A stretch of 64,000 bases of DNA. It comes from Arenibacter sp. F26102 (GTDB lineage: Bacteria; Bacteroidota; Bacteroidia; Flavobacteriales; Flavobacteriaceae). The position numbers were made by a program, and so were the translations under genes. A model generated the notes under the pieces. The model saw only the letters and a program-made list of their open reading frames with translations, did no database searches and was not told the origin of the DNA. The stretch's first letter is position 1. Each line of letters starts with the position of its first letter. The stretch is from the NCBI RefSeq assembly GCF_023015865.1, contig NZ_JALKBC010000011.1, positions 62,001 to 126,000 on the forward strand. Direction: 5' to 3'. Below are positions 1 to 9,610 of this stretch, piece after piece.

Positions 1-760
1 CTTTTGGCTTCAGTTTTCCAAAATAAGTATTTGGAAAAGCCAACAGAATATGTAAATGTTTGGAATAATATAGATAATTCAAAAATAATAGAATACCTAC
101 AATGTGCAACCACCATGCAGATCGTTCAATCATGATTATGGCCGACATTGACATCTCTTGGAACAGGGGGACAATAAACTGACTTATAGGAAACGCTCCT
201 GCCTTGGTGTAATGTGCCGCATCCATTTGTTGTAATTGATAATCCGAGGCGTTCATGGTCAAAAAAAGCACCATTAGGACCAACTCTATATAAAGAATTA
301 GATTTCCATCTTTTTTTGGCCAACCGCTCATCTCCGGATTCAAAAATCTCCTCAATTTAATAACGTTCCTGCGAATCCAAAAAATAACTACCGCTACAAT
401 AACCAATAAGGCAAGAATTTCAAAAGAACCTATTAAAAAACTGTAGAATCCCCCGAAAAATGAGAAAATCCTATGGGTTCCAAATAGACCATCGATAATA
501 ATCTCCAATACCTCAATATTAATAATGATAAAGCCAAGATAAACTATGATATGTAGAATTCCAGGTATAGGACGTACTACCATTTTTGTCTGACCCAAGG
601 CTATCCTAAACATATTATTCCACCGTTGCGATTTATTATCGCTTGTGTCAACCTCTTTGCCCAATTTAATGTTTCGGGATAGTTTTTTTACATTTCTTGC
701 AAAAAATCCTATTCCAGCAAAAAGTATAATTGCAAAAATAATATTAGGAATATAATCCAT
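1..760 (-). CDS. Membrane (Fe-S)-binding protein, N-terminal part (cut by left edge)
   Basis: Reading the minus strand from the ATG at 758-760 gives 253 codons without a stop up to the window edge. The product starts MDYIPNIIFAIILFAGIGF and shows about five membrane segments (near residues 4-22, 68-90, 105-129, 154-172 and 216-232), with histidines at or next to membrane segments (for example H70, H219, H235) that could bind haem as in NarI-type subunits. In Bacteroidota an MCE gene is commonly followed by membrane (Fe-S)-binding proteins of the heterodisulfide-reductase/CCG-domain type, and this fits that position: it starts 11 bases after the MCE stop on the same strand. The cysteine-rich cluster domain would lie beyond base 1, so the iron-sulfur assignment rests on the family and context, not on visible cysteines. 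Confidence 0.82.
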   Translation of the reverse strand, partial: MDYIPNIIFAIILFAGIGFFARNVKKLSRNIKLGKEVDTSDNKSQRWNNMFRIALGQTKMVVRPIPGILHIIVYLGFIIINIEVLEIIIDGLFGTHRIFSFFGGFYSFLIGSFEILALLVIVAVVIFWIRRNVIKLRRFLNPEMSGWPKKDGNLILYIELVLMVLFLTMNASDYQLQQMDAAHYTKAGAFPISQFIVPLFQEMSMSAIIMIERSAWWLHIVGILLFLNYLYYSKHLHILLAFPNTYFGKLKPK

Positions 761-771
761 AATGTAATTCT

Positions 772-1728
772 CTATTTTTCGGCCGGGTCTTCTTCAGGAA
801 GGGCGTAATCTATTTGCTTCTTACCAAAAACTGAAACATTTACATAACGTTTTGGATTAAGGCGAAAATCTTGTAATAGTAAATCCAATTCCCTGGAGGC
901 ATTGGTGAGATTGTTATACAGTACTTTATCATTTACCAATTTCCCCAAAGAGCCTTCGCCCCCTTCAATTTTGGCCATCATATCATTAATGTTGCCCATA
1001 GTGGATTGTAAATTTTTTATGGTCCCACCCAAACCGGCATTGACAAGTGTATCGGATAACTTATTAAAATTCTCTGTAATGACACCTAAATTGGTAATGG
1101 ATTTATTCAGATTATCCTGATTGTCCGCTAAAAGACTATTCAGCGAATTGGCACTGCCCTGAAAACTTTTCACCAATGTGTTTAGACCAGCGATACTTTC
1201 CCTCAAGTCCTTTTTTGTTTTAGGATCCAAAATATCATTTACATTCATCAATAAGGAATCGGCATTGGTAACGGCTCCTTCCACTTTGGCCTGCAAAGGA
1301 GTCAAACGTTGTTGAACCAATTCTGTAAGCCCCGGTCTTGAACTTGACGGCAATGTATCCCCTGATTTGGCCACAACAGCACCATCAAACACAGGTTTGA
1401 TCTGGATTCCTTTGCCTCCTATAATTCCAGTGTCATATAATTCCGCATTACTATTTTTAGAAAAAGAGAAACTATTATCAACAGTAAAGGTTACCAATAG
1501 ATTGCCGGAGGCATCATTAAACCTAATATCATTTACTTTCCCAACGGAGAATCCGTTTATTGTAACCTGTGTACCGGACTGTAATCCTCCAACATGATTA
1601 TATACCGCATAGAAGGTTTTACTGTTATCGAATAGTGGTGTAGATTTTAAATAACTAAAACCAAGTATAAACAAAAGGATACCCCCTAAGACTACAATAC
1701 CGGTTTTTATTTCCCTAGATATTTTCAA
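772..1728 (-). CDS. MCE family protein (MlaD-like substrate-binding subunit)
   Basis: A 318-residue protein with one N-terminal membrane anchor (about residues 10-28), then an MCE domain (about 36-115, including NHVGGLQSGTQVTINGFSVG), then a long helical tail rich in N, S and L (about 130-290) that should form coiled coils. MCE proteins hexamerise in the periplasm and bind lipids for an ABC-type transporter that moves phospholipids between the inner and outer membranes. The single MCE domain plus helical tail is the MlaD/Mce-like arrangement usual in Bacteroidota. It lies between the amidase (56-base gap) and the Fe-S membrane protein (11-base gap), all on the minus strand, so the three probably form an operon. 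No permease or ATPase gene is visible in this window. Confidence 0.92.
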   Translation of the reverse strand: MKISREIKTGIVVLGGILLFILGFSYLKSTPLFDNSKTFYAVYNHVGGLQSGTQVTINGFSVGKVNDIRFNDASGNLLVTFTVDNSFSFSKNSNAELYDTGIIGGKGIQIKPVFDGAVVAKSGDTLPSSSRPGLTELVQQRLTPLQAKVEGAVTNADSLLMNVNDILDPKTKKDLRESIAGLNTLVKSFQGSANSLNSLLADNQDNLNKSITNLGVITENFNKLSDTLVNAGLGGTIKNLQSTMGNINDMMAKIEGGEGSLGKLVNDKVLYNNLTNASRELDLLLQDFRLNPKRYVNVSVFGKKQIDYALPEEDPAEK

Positions 1729-1784
1729 AAGATTTTATTTTCAGTTGCTAACAAAATTAGAAATAATTTTTAGAAGAGTGACTA

Positions 1785-3095
1785 TTATTCCGATACGTAT
1801 TTAAGAGCCTCCGTTTCCGAGATGCGTACACCATCTTTATAGGCCACAATATAAGAGGTGGTATATCCTTTGGCGTCGGCATTGCTCTTTAGAAGTGTTG
1901 CCTGAAAATGGGAATCCGTATTACCATACATATAACGATATAAATTGCTATAAGGTTCTTTGGAAAGGGTGTTTAGTCCTTTAAAGTTTTCAGAATGCAA
2001 TGGAATATTTTTAGAACTCGCAAAAATCTGAACCTTAAAAACAATGTTTTCAGAATTTTTGGTCGATTTTTCAACAACTTGGGGCTGCTCTTTCTTTTTT
2101 GGCTCCTTTACCATCTCCTTGGTAGAATTATCTGTTTCATTCTTTACCACAAGTACCGTTTTTGGAATGTTTTTAACGGGTTTCTGTTCCAGAACAAGTT
2201 GTTCAGATTTCTTGTCCTTTGCCCCGGTCCCCTTGGCAACCGTTTTTTCTACAGCTTCTTCCTGCTTTGGTTCAGAATCAGCCGGAGAATTTCTTAGGGC
2301 TATCTGATCGGTGTTTGATAATAAATCTACACTATAGGCTAAAATTGCATCCGCTATGGCCTTTCCCATTTCATTATGCCCTTTCTGCGAATTTAGATAG
2401 GCACCTTCGTTTTTATTGGTCAAAAATCCTGTTTCCACCAAAACACTCGGCATAAAAGTCTGGTGAAGGACAATAAAACCAGCTTGCTTAACCTTTCTGT
2501 CGGTTCTCTTTAACTTGTTCGAAAAATTATCCTGCATCAATTTGGCAAGATTAATACTTTGATCTAAAAACTCTTCCTGCATTATAGTAAGACCAATGAT
2601 AGATTCCGGAGAGTTTATGTCATATGCCGCATATCTACTCTCATAATTATCTTCCAGATAAATTACCGAGTTTTCCTTCTTCGCTATTTCAAAGTTCTGT
2701 TTATTGGCGTGAAGTCCCAAAACAAAAGTACCAGCTCCATGGGCATCGGAACTATGTGAATCACAATGTACCGAAACAAATAAATCTGCATTGGCCTTAT
2801 TGGCAATTTCCCCCCTGAGGTATAGATCTACAAAGGTATCGTCCTTTCGGGTATAAATAACCTTGATATTGGGGTTCTTCTCCAATATCTCACCCACTTT
2901 TAGAACAATCCTTAGGGCTATATTTTTTTCCAAATATCCGTTCCCCAGGTTGCCAGGGTCATGACCACCGTGCCCGGCATCCAATACAACAACAAATTTT
3001 CCGTCATTGTCATCGGCCTTGATATTTTTGCCAAAAGAAGTCAGAAAAAATGTTAAAATTATAAAAGGAATAATATAAAACAGTTTCATATTCAT
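1785..3095 (-). CDS. N-acetylmuramoyl-L-alanine amidase (Amidase_3)
   Basis: A 436-residue exported peptidoglycan amidase that cuts the bond between MurNAc and the stem peptide. Residues 1-22 form a signal peptide. The Amidase_3 domain covers about 33-255. Zinc ligands and the catalytic base are visible: H42 in LDAGHGGHDPG, E56 in YLEKNIAL, H110 in FVSVHCDSH and E221 in VLVETGFLTN. A lysine/glutamate-rich linker (about 270-345) leads to a C-terminal SPOR-like domain (about 350-436, FKVQIFASSKN) expected to bind denuded glycan at division sites. The start has MNM, so the third residue is an alternative start. It is the first gene of the minus-strand group with the MCE protein, and is divergent from lptD. 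Confidence 0.94.
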   Translation of the reverse strand: MNMKLFYIIPFIILTFFLTSFGKNIKADDNDGKFVVVLDAGHGGHDPGNLGNGYLEKNIALRIVLKVGEILEKNPNIKVIYTRKDDTFVDLYLRGEIANKANADLFVSVHCDSHSSDAHGAGTFVLGLHANKQNFEIAKKENSVIYLEDNYESRYAAYDINSPESIIGLTIMQEEFLDQSINLAKLMQDNFSNKLKRTDRKVKQAGFIVLHQTFMPSVLVETGFLTNKNEGAYLNSQKGHNEMGKAIADAILAYSVDLLSNTDQIALRNSPADSEPKQEEAVEKTVAKGTGAKDKKSEQLVLEQKPVKNIPKTVLVVKNETDNSTKEMVKEPKKKEQPQVVEKSTKNSENIVFKVQIFASSKNIPLHSENFKGLNTLSKEPYSNLYRYMYGNTDSHFQATLLKSNADAKGYTTSYIVAYKDGVRISETEALKYVSE

Positions 3096-3224
3096 ATCAC
3101 TAGAGATAATTTGATCTTTTAATTAGGTTAAATTTATCGCAATACCCTACAGGCAGAACAAAAAATATATGTAAGTTTGAACCCAAAATGTAGCTAAACC
3201 GTTACAAAAATAGGATATATAGCT

Positions 3225-5930
3225 TTGCAATCAAATAAACATCATGTACTTTTCCTATTGCTCCTATTATTTGGTGCCATTACTGCATCTGCCCAAGAAG
3301 ACCAAATTAAGCCACTGCCCATTGTAGCTCATAGAGATACAATAATTGCACCACTTCTGCCCGATCCCAAATTAAAGGACACCATTTTAAACGACACTAC
3401 GAAAATAGACTCTTTAAACGGCAAACAACCACTTCTCCTGGACAAAATAAAGTATAAGGCCAAGGACTATGTAAAGATGAGCCAAAAAGATCAAAAAATA
3501 TATCTTTATAACGAAGCCGAACTCTATTATCAGGATACCGAATTAAAGGCCGGGATAATAATAATGGACTATATAAAAAATGAAGTCTATGCTGGGCGAA
3601 TAAAAGATTCCCTTGGAAATTATACCCAACTGCCATTTTTTAAACAAGGAACAAATGAAGTAATACCAGACTCCATCAGGTTCAACTTTGACACTCAAAA
3701 AGCTATTATATGGAACTCCAGAACTGAGCAACAGGCTGGTTTGGGACAGTTGGGCAGCGATGCCATGAAGGTCTACGCAGAGATTACCAAGAAGGAAAAC
3801 GATTCCGTGTATTTCCTAAGTGAAGGTAAGCTTACCACCTCCAAAGACACCGTTAACCCAGATTATTATATTCGTGTAAAAAAAGCCAAATTTGTACCTG
3901 GAAAGAAGGTGATCGCCGGATTCAGCAATCTATATATTGCCGATGTACCCACCCCGGTAGCTCTTCCCTTTGCTTATTTTCCCTTGACCGTTGGCAGATC
4001 GGCGGGACTAATGATGCCTACTTTCGGAAGTGATCCGGACAGAGGATATTTTTTACAAAATGGTGGATACTACGTTCCCATTAGTGATTATGTTGACCTT
4101 ACCCTTACAGGGGATTTATATACCAACGGCAGTTATGGTCTTAGAACACAATCTGTCTATACCAAAAGATATAAATTTAGGGGGAATGTCAACTTTAGAT
4201 ATGAAAATTTGGTAACGAGTCAAAAAGGGTTCAGTGATTATAGCCGAAGCACTATATATAACATTCAAGTTTCACATTCCCAAGACCAAAAAAGTAATCC
4301 CAATTCCAGGTTTCAGGCATCGGTTAACCTTGGTAGTAGTTCTTATTATAGAAACTCCCTACTACAACAGAACTTGCCAAATACCCAAGTAAACAATTTA
4401 TCATCGTCCATATCCTATTCCAAAACGTTTCCGGAATATCCCTCCGTAAACCTAAGTTTAACGGCCACGCATAATCAAAATACCAATACCGGTGTGGTTG
4501 ATGTAACCTTGCCTACCTTGCAGGCGAGTATGGAGCGTATATTTCCGTTTGCACCACGTGAAGGCATAAAAAAGGGTATCATTCAAAATGTAAACTTTCA
4601 GTACAACCTGAATGCCAGAAATAGTATCAGTACCACGGAAGAAGATTTTTTAACCGCTAAAATGTTCGAGAATTCTCTTTTTGGGGCAAGGCATACCATT
4701 CCACTTAGTACCAATTTTAAAGTGGCCAAGCATTTTAGTGTAAGTGTTGGTGGTTCCTATGAAGACGTGTGGGCCATAGAGACCTATGAAAGAGGTTATG
4801 ACCAAGATACCAAGAATGAAGTAGTAACAGATACCCTTAATGGATTTGACCGCTACAATAAATATAATTTTAGTGCCAGTATTGGGACCACTTTATATGG
4901 ACTTGTCAATTTTGGCGAGGACAAAAAAATTCAGGCCATACGGCACGTCATGCGTCCGTCCGTTAGTTATGGCTACGCACCATCCTTTGAACAATATTAC
5001 GACACTTATATTGGTGCCGATGACGAATTGGAATTGTACAGTAGGTTCGAAGGTACTTTGAACGGTGCGCCGGGCCTAACTAAATCCAGTTCTATGAGCT
5101 TTTCCTTGGGCAATCAGTTTGAGGCGAAAGTCCGTGACAAAGATACTACGGCCACAAAACCGAAAAAAATATCGTTGTTGAGCAATCTTAACCTCTCTAC
5201 GGGATACAATTTTGAAGCGGATTCGCTAAAACTAAGTGCCTTGAACTTGACAGGTGGAACCAATATCCTCAACAACAAAATGGCTATTAACTTTGGTGCC
5301 AGTTTGGACCCCTATGCCATAGACAATAATGGAACGCGTATAAATACCTTTAATGTGGATAATGGGGGTAGTTTATTCCGACTTACTTCTGCCAGGGCAA
5401 ATCTTAGCTACTCTTTGAGCAGTGAGACCTTTGGAAAAAAGAAAGATGAAAAAGAGGAGGATGATAAGGATGAATACGACTATGTTGCATCTAGTGGAGG
5501 TAGGGATGATGATCTTTTTGGTAGGGCCAATGACTTTAATGAAAATAGGCCCAGCGATGAACGGGAAAAAGACTCTGAAGATGTAGAAAATCCTATTTAT
5601 GGAACTAAATTGCCTTGGGACCTACGATTGTCTTATGCGGTGAATTACAGTAATTCCAACCGCCAAAACACCATAGGCAGTCATTCCCTGATGTTTTCTG
5701 GAAACATCCAACTTTCCCCAAGATGGAAAATAGGAGGATCTTCTGGTTACGATTTCCAGAACAAAGGGTTTACCTTAACCCAATTGCGCTTTGAACGTGA
5801 TCTGAAAAGTTTTAGGATGAATTTCAACTGGACCCCATTTGGCACCTATAAACGTTGGTACTTCTTTATAGGTATTAAGAGTTCCATTTTAAAAGATTTG
5901 AAATGGGAAAACAGGAGTAAATCCAACTAG
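3225..5930 (+). CDS. lptD: LPS-assembly outer-membrane protein, OstA/LptD-like
   Basis: A 901-residue outer-membrane beta-barrel protein of the LptD/OstA type, which inserts lipopolysaccharide into the outer leaflet. A signal peptide (LQSNKHHVLFLLLLLFG then a cleavage region ASAQ) is followed by a periplasmic beta-jellyroll part (about 60-220) and a long barrel with alternating aromatic and polar strands. A strongly acidic stretch (about residues 740-790, many D/E/K) probably forms an external loop. There is no in-frame ATG in the signal-peptide region, and the best start is TTG at 3225. That TTG overlaps a promoter-like TAGCTTTG (3220-3227), so either the start or this promoter match is uncertain. 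It is divergent from the amidase/MCE group, with which it shares an envelope theme. Confidence 0.9.
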   Translation: MQSNKHHVLFLLLLLFGAITASAQEDQIKPLPIVAHRDTIIAPLLPDPKLKDTILNDTTKIDSLNGKQPLLLDKIKYKAKDYVKMSQKDQKIYLYNEAELYYQDTELKAGIIIMDYIKNEVYAGRIKDSLGNYTQLPFFKQGTNEVIPDSIRFNFDTQKAIIWNSRTEQQAGLGQLGSDAMKVYAEITKKENDSVYFLSEGKLTTSKDTVNPDYYIRVKKAKFVPGKKVIAGFSNLYIADVPTPVALPFAYFPLTVGRSAGLMMPTFGSDPDRGYFLQNGGYYVPISDYVDLTLTGDLYTNGSYGLRTQSVYTKRYKFRGNVNFRYENLVTSQKGFSDYSRSTIYNIQVSHSQDQKSNPNSRFQASVNLGSSSYYRNSLLQQNLPNTQVNNLSSSISYSKTFPEYPSVNLSLTATHNQNTNTGVVDVTLPTLQASMERIFPFAPREGIKKGIIQNVNFQYNLNARNSISTTEEDFLTAKMFENSLFGARHTIPLSTNFKVAKHFSVSVGGSYEDVWAIETYERGYDQDTKNEVVTDTLNGFDRYNKYNFSASIGTTLYGLVNFGEDKKIQAIRHVMRPSVSYGYAPSFEQYYDTYIGADDELELYSRFEGTLNGAPGLTKSSSMSFSLGNQFEAKVRDKDTTATKPKKISLLSNLNLSTGYNFEADSLKLSALNLTGGTNILNNKMAINFGASLDPYAIDNNGTRINTFNVDNGGSLFRLTSARANLSYSLSSETFGKKKDEKEEDDKDEYDYVASSGGRDDDLFGRANDFNENRPSDEREKDSEDVENPIYGTKLPWDLRLSYAVNYSNSNRQNTIGSHSLMFSGNIQLSPRWKIGGSSGYDFQNKGFTLTQLRFERDLKSFRMNFNWTPFGTYKRWYFFIGIKSSILKDLKWENRSKSN

Positions 5931-6323
5931 TAGGCGATAAAATTTATCAGATATTCCCATAAAGGTCGCCTATCCATAGACTACGACTTTAATCGCTATT
6001 TTTTCAATTTCTTTTTATGGCCATTCCCATCGACTGTGGCGAACCATTAAAATCTCTTGACTAACAATAAGGTGGGTTAATAATTCCTTACCTTTATCAA
6101 TAGGGTTATGTTGGAGTTTTGACTTTATAAATTGCCGGTGATGTGCCACTGCGATGATAAAATGGCAAATGCTTAAAAGTGCAAAATAATCAATTCCTGC
6201 AGCGAGAATTATTCGAATAAATGCCTCAGAAATTGAGTTACATATCTATTCCCGAGGTATTGCATATCGGCAAAACAATGTTCCAAAAAGCAATTTTTAT
6301 ATGTTCTTGTTGAATACAAAAAA
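5931..6323. other. Intergenic stretch before the error-prone polymerase gene
   Basis: About 390 bases without a convincing gene. On the minus strand 6015-6245 stays open for about 76 codons and reads protein-like (ending in RHSRWEWP), but it has no ATG near its 5' end and begins just after a TAG. It may be chance or a gene remnant. No clear terminator follows lptD, and no clear TAnnTTTG promoter precedes the polymerase gene. Confidence 0.4.
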
Positions 6324-9300
6324 ATGTACTTAAACTGCCACACATATTACAGCCTAAGATTTGGCACCCTTTCCGAGGTGGAACTCTTGAAATTGGCCCA
6401 AGAAAACCATGTGGATCATTTAGCACTTACGGATATCAATAATACATCGGCAGGATTAAATTTTGTCCGAAAAGCACCGGAATTTGGCATAAAACCTATT
6501 TTAGGAATCGACTTTAGAAATGGGGTCGACCAATGTTTTGTGGGTATAGCCAAAAATAATAATGGATATCAAGAACTGAACAATTTCCTATCCGACCACC
6601 TGCATCATGATAAAACATTTAAATCCCAAGCACCTTCATTTAAAGATGCCTATGTAATTTATCCATTCCAAAAAGTAGTATTGAATGAACAAAAAAGCTT
6701 TTTGGAACACGAGTATATTGGGATTTCCATCAGAGACTTAAGACGACTTCCCTTTTCCGAGATTTTGGAGTATAGGGATAAATTAGTTGTTCAACAACCT
6801 GTTACTTTTCGCAATAAACGCGATTTTAATGCACATCGTTTGTTACGTGCCATTGACAATAACATACTGCTAAGTAAACTGACCCCGGCAGAAGAAGCAG
6901 ATCCGGAAGAAAAAATGCTTCCCTTAAATGATTTGAAATCAGCTTTTTCAGAATACGCGTTTATACTGGAAAACACGGAGCGGCTAATGAAGTCCTGTAA
7001 CATCTATTTTGATTTTTCAGAAGAACGAAAACCTCAAAACCTAGTTACTTACCTTGGCGACACCACTAAGGACGAGGCTCTATTGGAAGAATTATGTCAG
7101 AAGGGCTTGCCTGAAAGGTACAAACATACCGAAATAGGCTCAGTAATTCTGGAGCGCCTCCAAAAGGAATTGGACTTAATTAAGAAAATGGGATTTGTGT
7201 CCTACTTTCTTATTAATTGGGATATTGTTTCACATGCCAGGAGACAAGGCTTCTTTTATGTAGGTCGTGGTAGTGGTGCCAATAGTATAGTGGCCTACCT
7301 ACTTCATATTACCGATGTGGACCCTATTGAGCTTGACCTTTATTTTGAACGTTTTATTAATCTATACCGCGTTAACCCACCTGATTTTGATATAGATTTT
7401 TCATGGAAGGATCGCGAAGCCATGACACAATATATTTTTGAACGCTTCCCCAACGTTTCCCTACTGGGAACTTATGTTACTTTCCAAGAAAAAGGCGTCA
7501 TACGCGAATTGGGCAAGGTGTTTGGTCTACCCAAAGAGGAAATAGATATTTTGTGTGATAGAAAATACAATATTTCCCAACTGGACAAAGTAGCGTTATT
7601 GGTACTTAAGTACGGACAATTGATCAAAGGAATGCCCAATTATCTAAGTATCCATGCCGGTGGTATACTAATTACCGAAAAACCCATTCATTATTTTTCC
7701 GCCACCCACCTCCCTCCAAAAGGATATCCAACGACGCAGTTTGACATGGTGATTGCCGAAGATGTAGGCCTATTTAAATTTGATATCCTGTCCCAGCGCG
7801 GTTTGGCAAAAATTGAGGAAACATTGGAAATCATAAACTATAACCAACCAGAGAAAAGGGACAGCTTTGATATTCATGATATTGCCCGATTTAAAAATGA
7901 CCCCAACATCAACAATTTGGTAAAGAGCGCCCAATGTATGGGCTGTTTTTATGTTGAATCCCCAGCGATGCGAATGTTGTTAAAGAAATTGGAAGTCGAT
8001 AATTATTTGGGATTGGTAGCAGCAAGTTCCATTATCAGACCAGGAGTGGCCAAAAGTGGAATGATGCGAGAATACATACTACGCCATCGGGATCCGAAAC
8101 GAGCCAAGGAAAGGGCACATCCCGTAATGCTCTCCATTATGCCCGAAACCTACGGTGTAATGGTATATCAGGAAGATGTGATTAAAGTTGCCCACTATTT
8201 CGCCGATCTTACCTTGGGTGAGGCAGATGTTCTTAGAAGAGGAATGAGTGGTAAGTTCCGGTCCAGGGAAGAGTTCCAGAAAGTAAAGGATAAGTTTGTG
8301 GACAATTGCCGAAAAAAAGGCTATGAGGATAAGCTAATTTTTGAAATATGGGACCAAGTGGCCAGCTTTGCCGGTTATGCCTTTGCCAAGGGACATTCGG
8401 CGTCCTATGCCGTCGAAAGTTATCAAACCTTATTCCTTAAAGCTTACTACCCATTGGAATATATGGTGGCCGTGCTTAACAATGGAGGAGGATTCTATAG
8501 CGCCGAATTCTATATCCATGAAGCCAGGATGTTGGGAGCCAAGATACATTCCCCTTGTATAAACAAAAGCTTTATGCTTAACTGCATTTATGAAAAAGAA
8601 CTGTACCTCGGGTTTATGTACCTAAGGGAACTGGAAGGACGGGTGGCAGATCAAATTACAACTGAAAGAAATGCAAATGGACCTTATTTATCTTTGACTA
8701 ATTTTTTGGATAGGATATCCATATCCATCGAACAATTAAGTATCCTAATCCGTATTGATGCCTTTAGGTTTACTGGGATAAATAAACACGAACTTTTATG
8801 GCAAGCACATCTGTCCATTTCCAAAGACACCAAATTGGAGCACCCCAAATTGTTTACTGCCAAACATCAACATTTTGAAATCCCTAAATTGTACTCAACG
8901 GATCTGGAAATGGCCTTTACCCAACTGGAACTCATGGGGTTTACCCTTTGTAGCCCGTTTGATATTTTGGCAGTCCCACCAACAAACCTACTTGGCAAAA
9001 GAGATATGGAAACCTACCTAGGGAAAAATATTGATATTTATGGATACTTGGTGACCGTAAAAAATACCCGCACCCATAAAGGAACCCGTATGAATTTTGC
9101 CACATTGGTAGATCAACACGGAGAAGTTTTTGATACCGTACTGTTTCCTCCAATAGCTGCAAAATACTTCTTCAGGGGAAAGGGCATTTATAGATTTTAT
9201 GGTAAAGTAGTGAGCGAATTTGGATTCTTAAGTATCGAGGTCATTAAAATGCAAAAGCAGGATCATATTTCCGACCCCAGGTATGCCGACATGAAAACCA

Positions 9301-9332
9301 GTGTTTTGAAGTTAAATTCGGACAAAAAATAG
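6324..9332 (+). CDS. DNA polymerase III alpha subunit, error-prone (DnaE2-like) type
   Basis: A 1002-residue C-family DNA polymerase, shorter than the replicative Bacteroidota DnaE (usually above 1400 residues), which matches the second, damage-inducible DnaE class. It has an N-terminal PHP domain (about 1-200), a polymerase palm with PDFDIDF (about 353-359) and KFDILSQRGL as the third-aspartate region, fingers with AGYAFAKGHSASYA, and a C-terminal OB fold (about 890-940). The PHP metal residues are altered: the usual HxH start reads LNCHTYYS and the usual LTDH reads LTDINN, so PHP exonuclease activity is unlikely. The family acts in translesion synthesis, usually with a Y-family polymerase, and none is visible here. 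I do not see a LexA-type operator that I can name. Confidence 0.9.
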   Translation: MYLNCHTYYSLRFGTLSEVELLKLAQENHVDHLALTDINNTSAGLNFVRKAPEFGIKPILGIDFRNGVDQCFVGIAKNNNGYQELNNFLSDHLHHDKTFKSQAPSFKDAYVIYPFQKVVLNEQKSFLEHEYIGISIRDLRRLPFSEILEYRDKLVVQQPVTFRNKRDFNAHRLLRAIDNNILLSKLTPAEEADPEEKMLPLNDLKSAFSEYAFILENTERLMKSCNIYFDFSEERKPQNLVTYLGDTTKDEALLEELCQKGLPERYKHTEIGSVILERLQKELDLIKKMGFVSYFLINWDIVSHARRQGFFYVGRGSGANSIVAYLLHITDVDPIELDLYFERFINLYRVNPPDFDIDFSWKDREAMTQYIFERFPNVSLLGTYVTFQEKGVIRELGKVFGLPKEEIDILCDRKYNISQLDKVALLVLKYGQLIKGMPNYLSIHAGGILITEKPIHYFSATHLPPKGYPTTQFDMVIAEDVGLFKFDILSQRGLAKIEETLEIINYNQPEKRDSFDIHDIARFKNDPNINNLVKSAQCMGCFYVESPAMRMLLKKLEVDNYLGLVAASSIIRPGVAKSGMMREYILRHRDPKRAKERAHPVMLSIMPETYGVMVYQEDVIKVAHYFADLTLGEADVLRRGMSGKFRSREEFQKVKDKFVDNCRKKGYEDKLIFEIWDQVASFAGYAFAKGHSASYAVESYQTLFLKAYYPLEYMVAVLNNGGGFYSAEFYIHEARMLGAKIHSPCINKSFMLNCIYEKELYLGFMYLRELEGRVADQITTERNANGPYLSLTNFLDRISISIEQLSILIRIDAFRFTGINKHELLWQAHLSISKDTKLEHPKLFTAKHQHFEIPKLYSTDLEMAFTQLELMGFTLCSPFDILAVPPTNLLGKRDMETYLGKNIDIYGYLVTVKNTRTHKGTRMNFATLVDQHGEVFDTVLFPPIAAKYFFRGKGIYRFYGKVVSEFGFLSIEVIKMQKQDHISDPRYADMKTSVLKLNSDKK

Positions 9333-9587
9333 AAATGGTCAGAACCCAAGATCATGTAACGACTGTACGAACGCAAATAAAACCTTGTTACCTTCAAACC
9401 CATTAATTGACACCCTCCATTTAAATTATCATATTACCATAATACAGTAGACAAAATTTCCTCATTGCATATAAGATTGCCATATTCAACGTATAACTAA
9501 TCAGAGAAAGTAGCAGTTACGACTATTTTTACTAGATTCGATGTAGTTATTATTTTGAACCTGTAATCCTAAAAAATTACGGCGATT

Positions 9588-9595
9588 TAATTTTG
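9588..9595 (+). promoter_or_regulatory. Bacteroidota -7 box TAATTTTG before the LytTR gene
   Basis: The sequence TAATTTTG matches the Bacteroidota -7 consensus TAnnTTTG and ends 15 bases before the ATG at 9611. No TTG sits at the usual -33 distance, so only the -7 half supports it. Confidence 0.4.
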
Positions 9596-9610
9596 TAACC
9601 GGTCCAACCT

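Noticed and set aside
126-323. 65-codon minus-strand frame inside the Fe-S membrane gene.
   Set aside because: It is in another frame of the partial membrane protein, whose own frame is open from 760 to the edge and has clear membrane helices.
6015-6245. Open minus-strand frame of about 76 codons with protein-like text (FIIAVAHHRQFIKSK to RHSRWEWP).
   Set aside because: No ATG or GTG near its 5' end, begins right after a TAG, overlaps the likely control region of the polymerase gene; chance length in this composition is possible. Kept only as a note.
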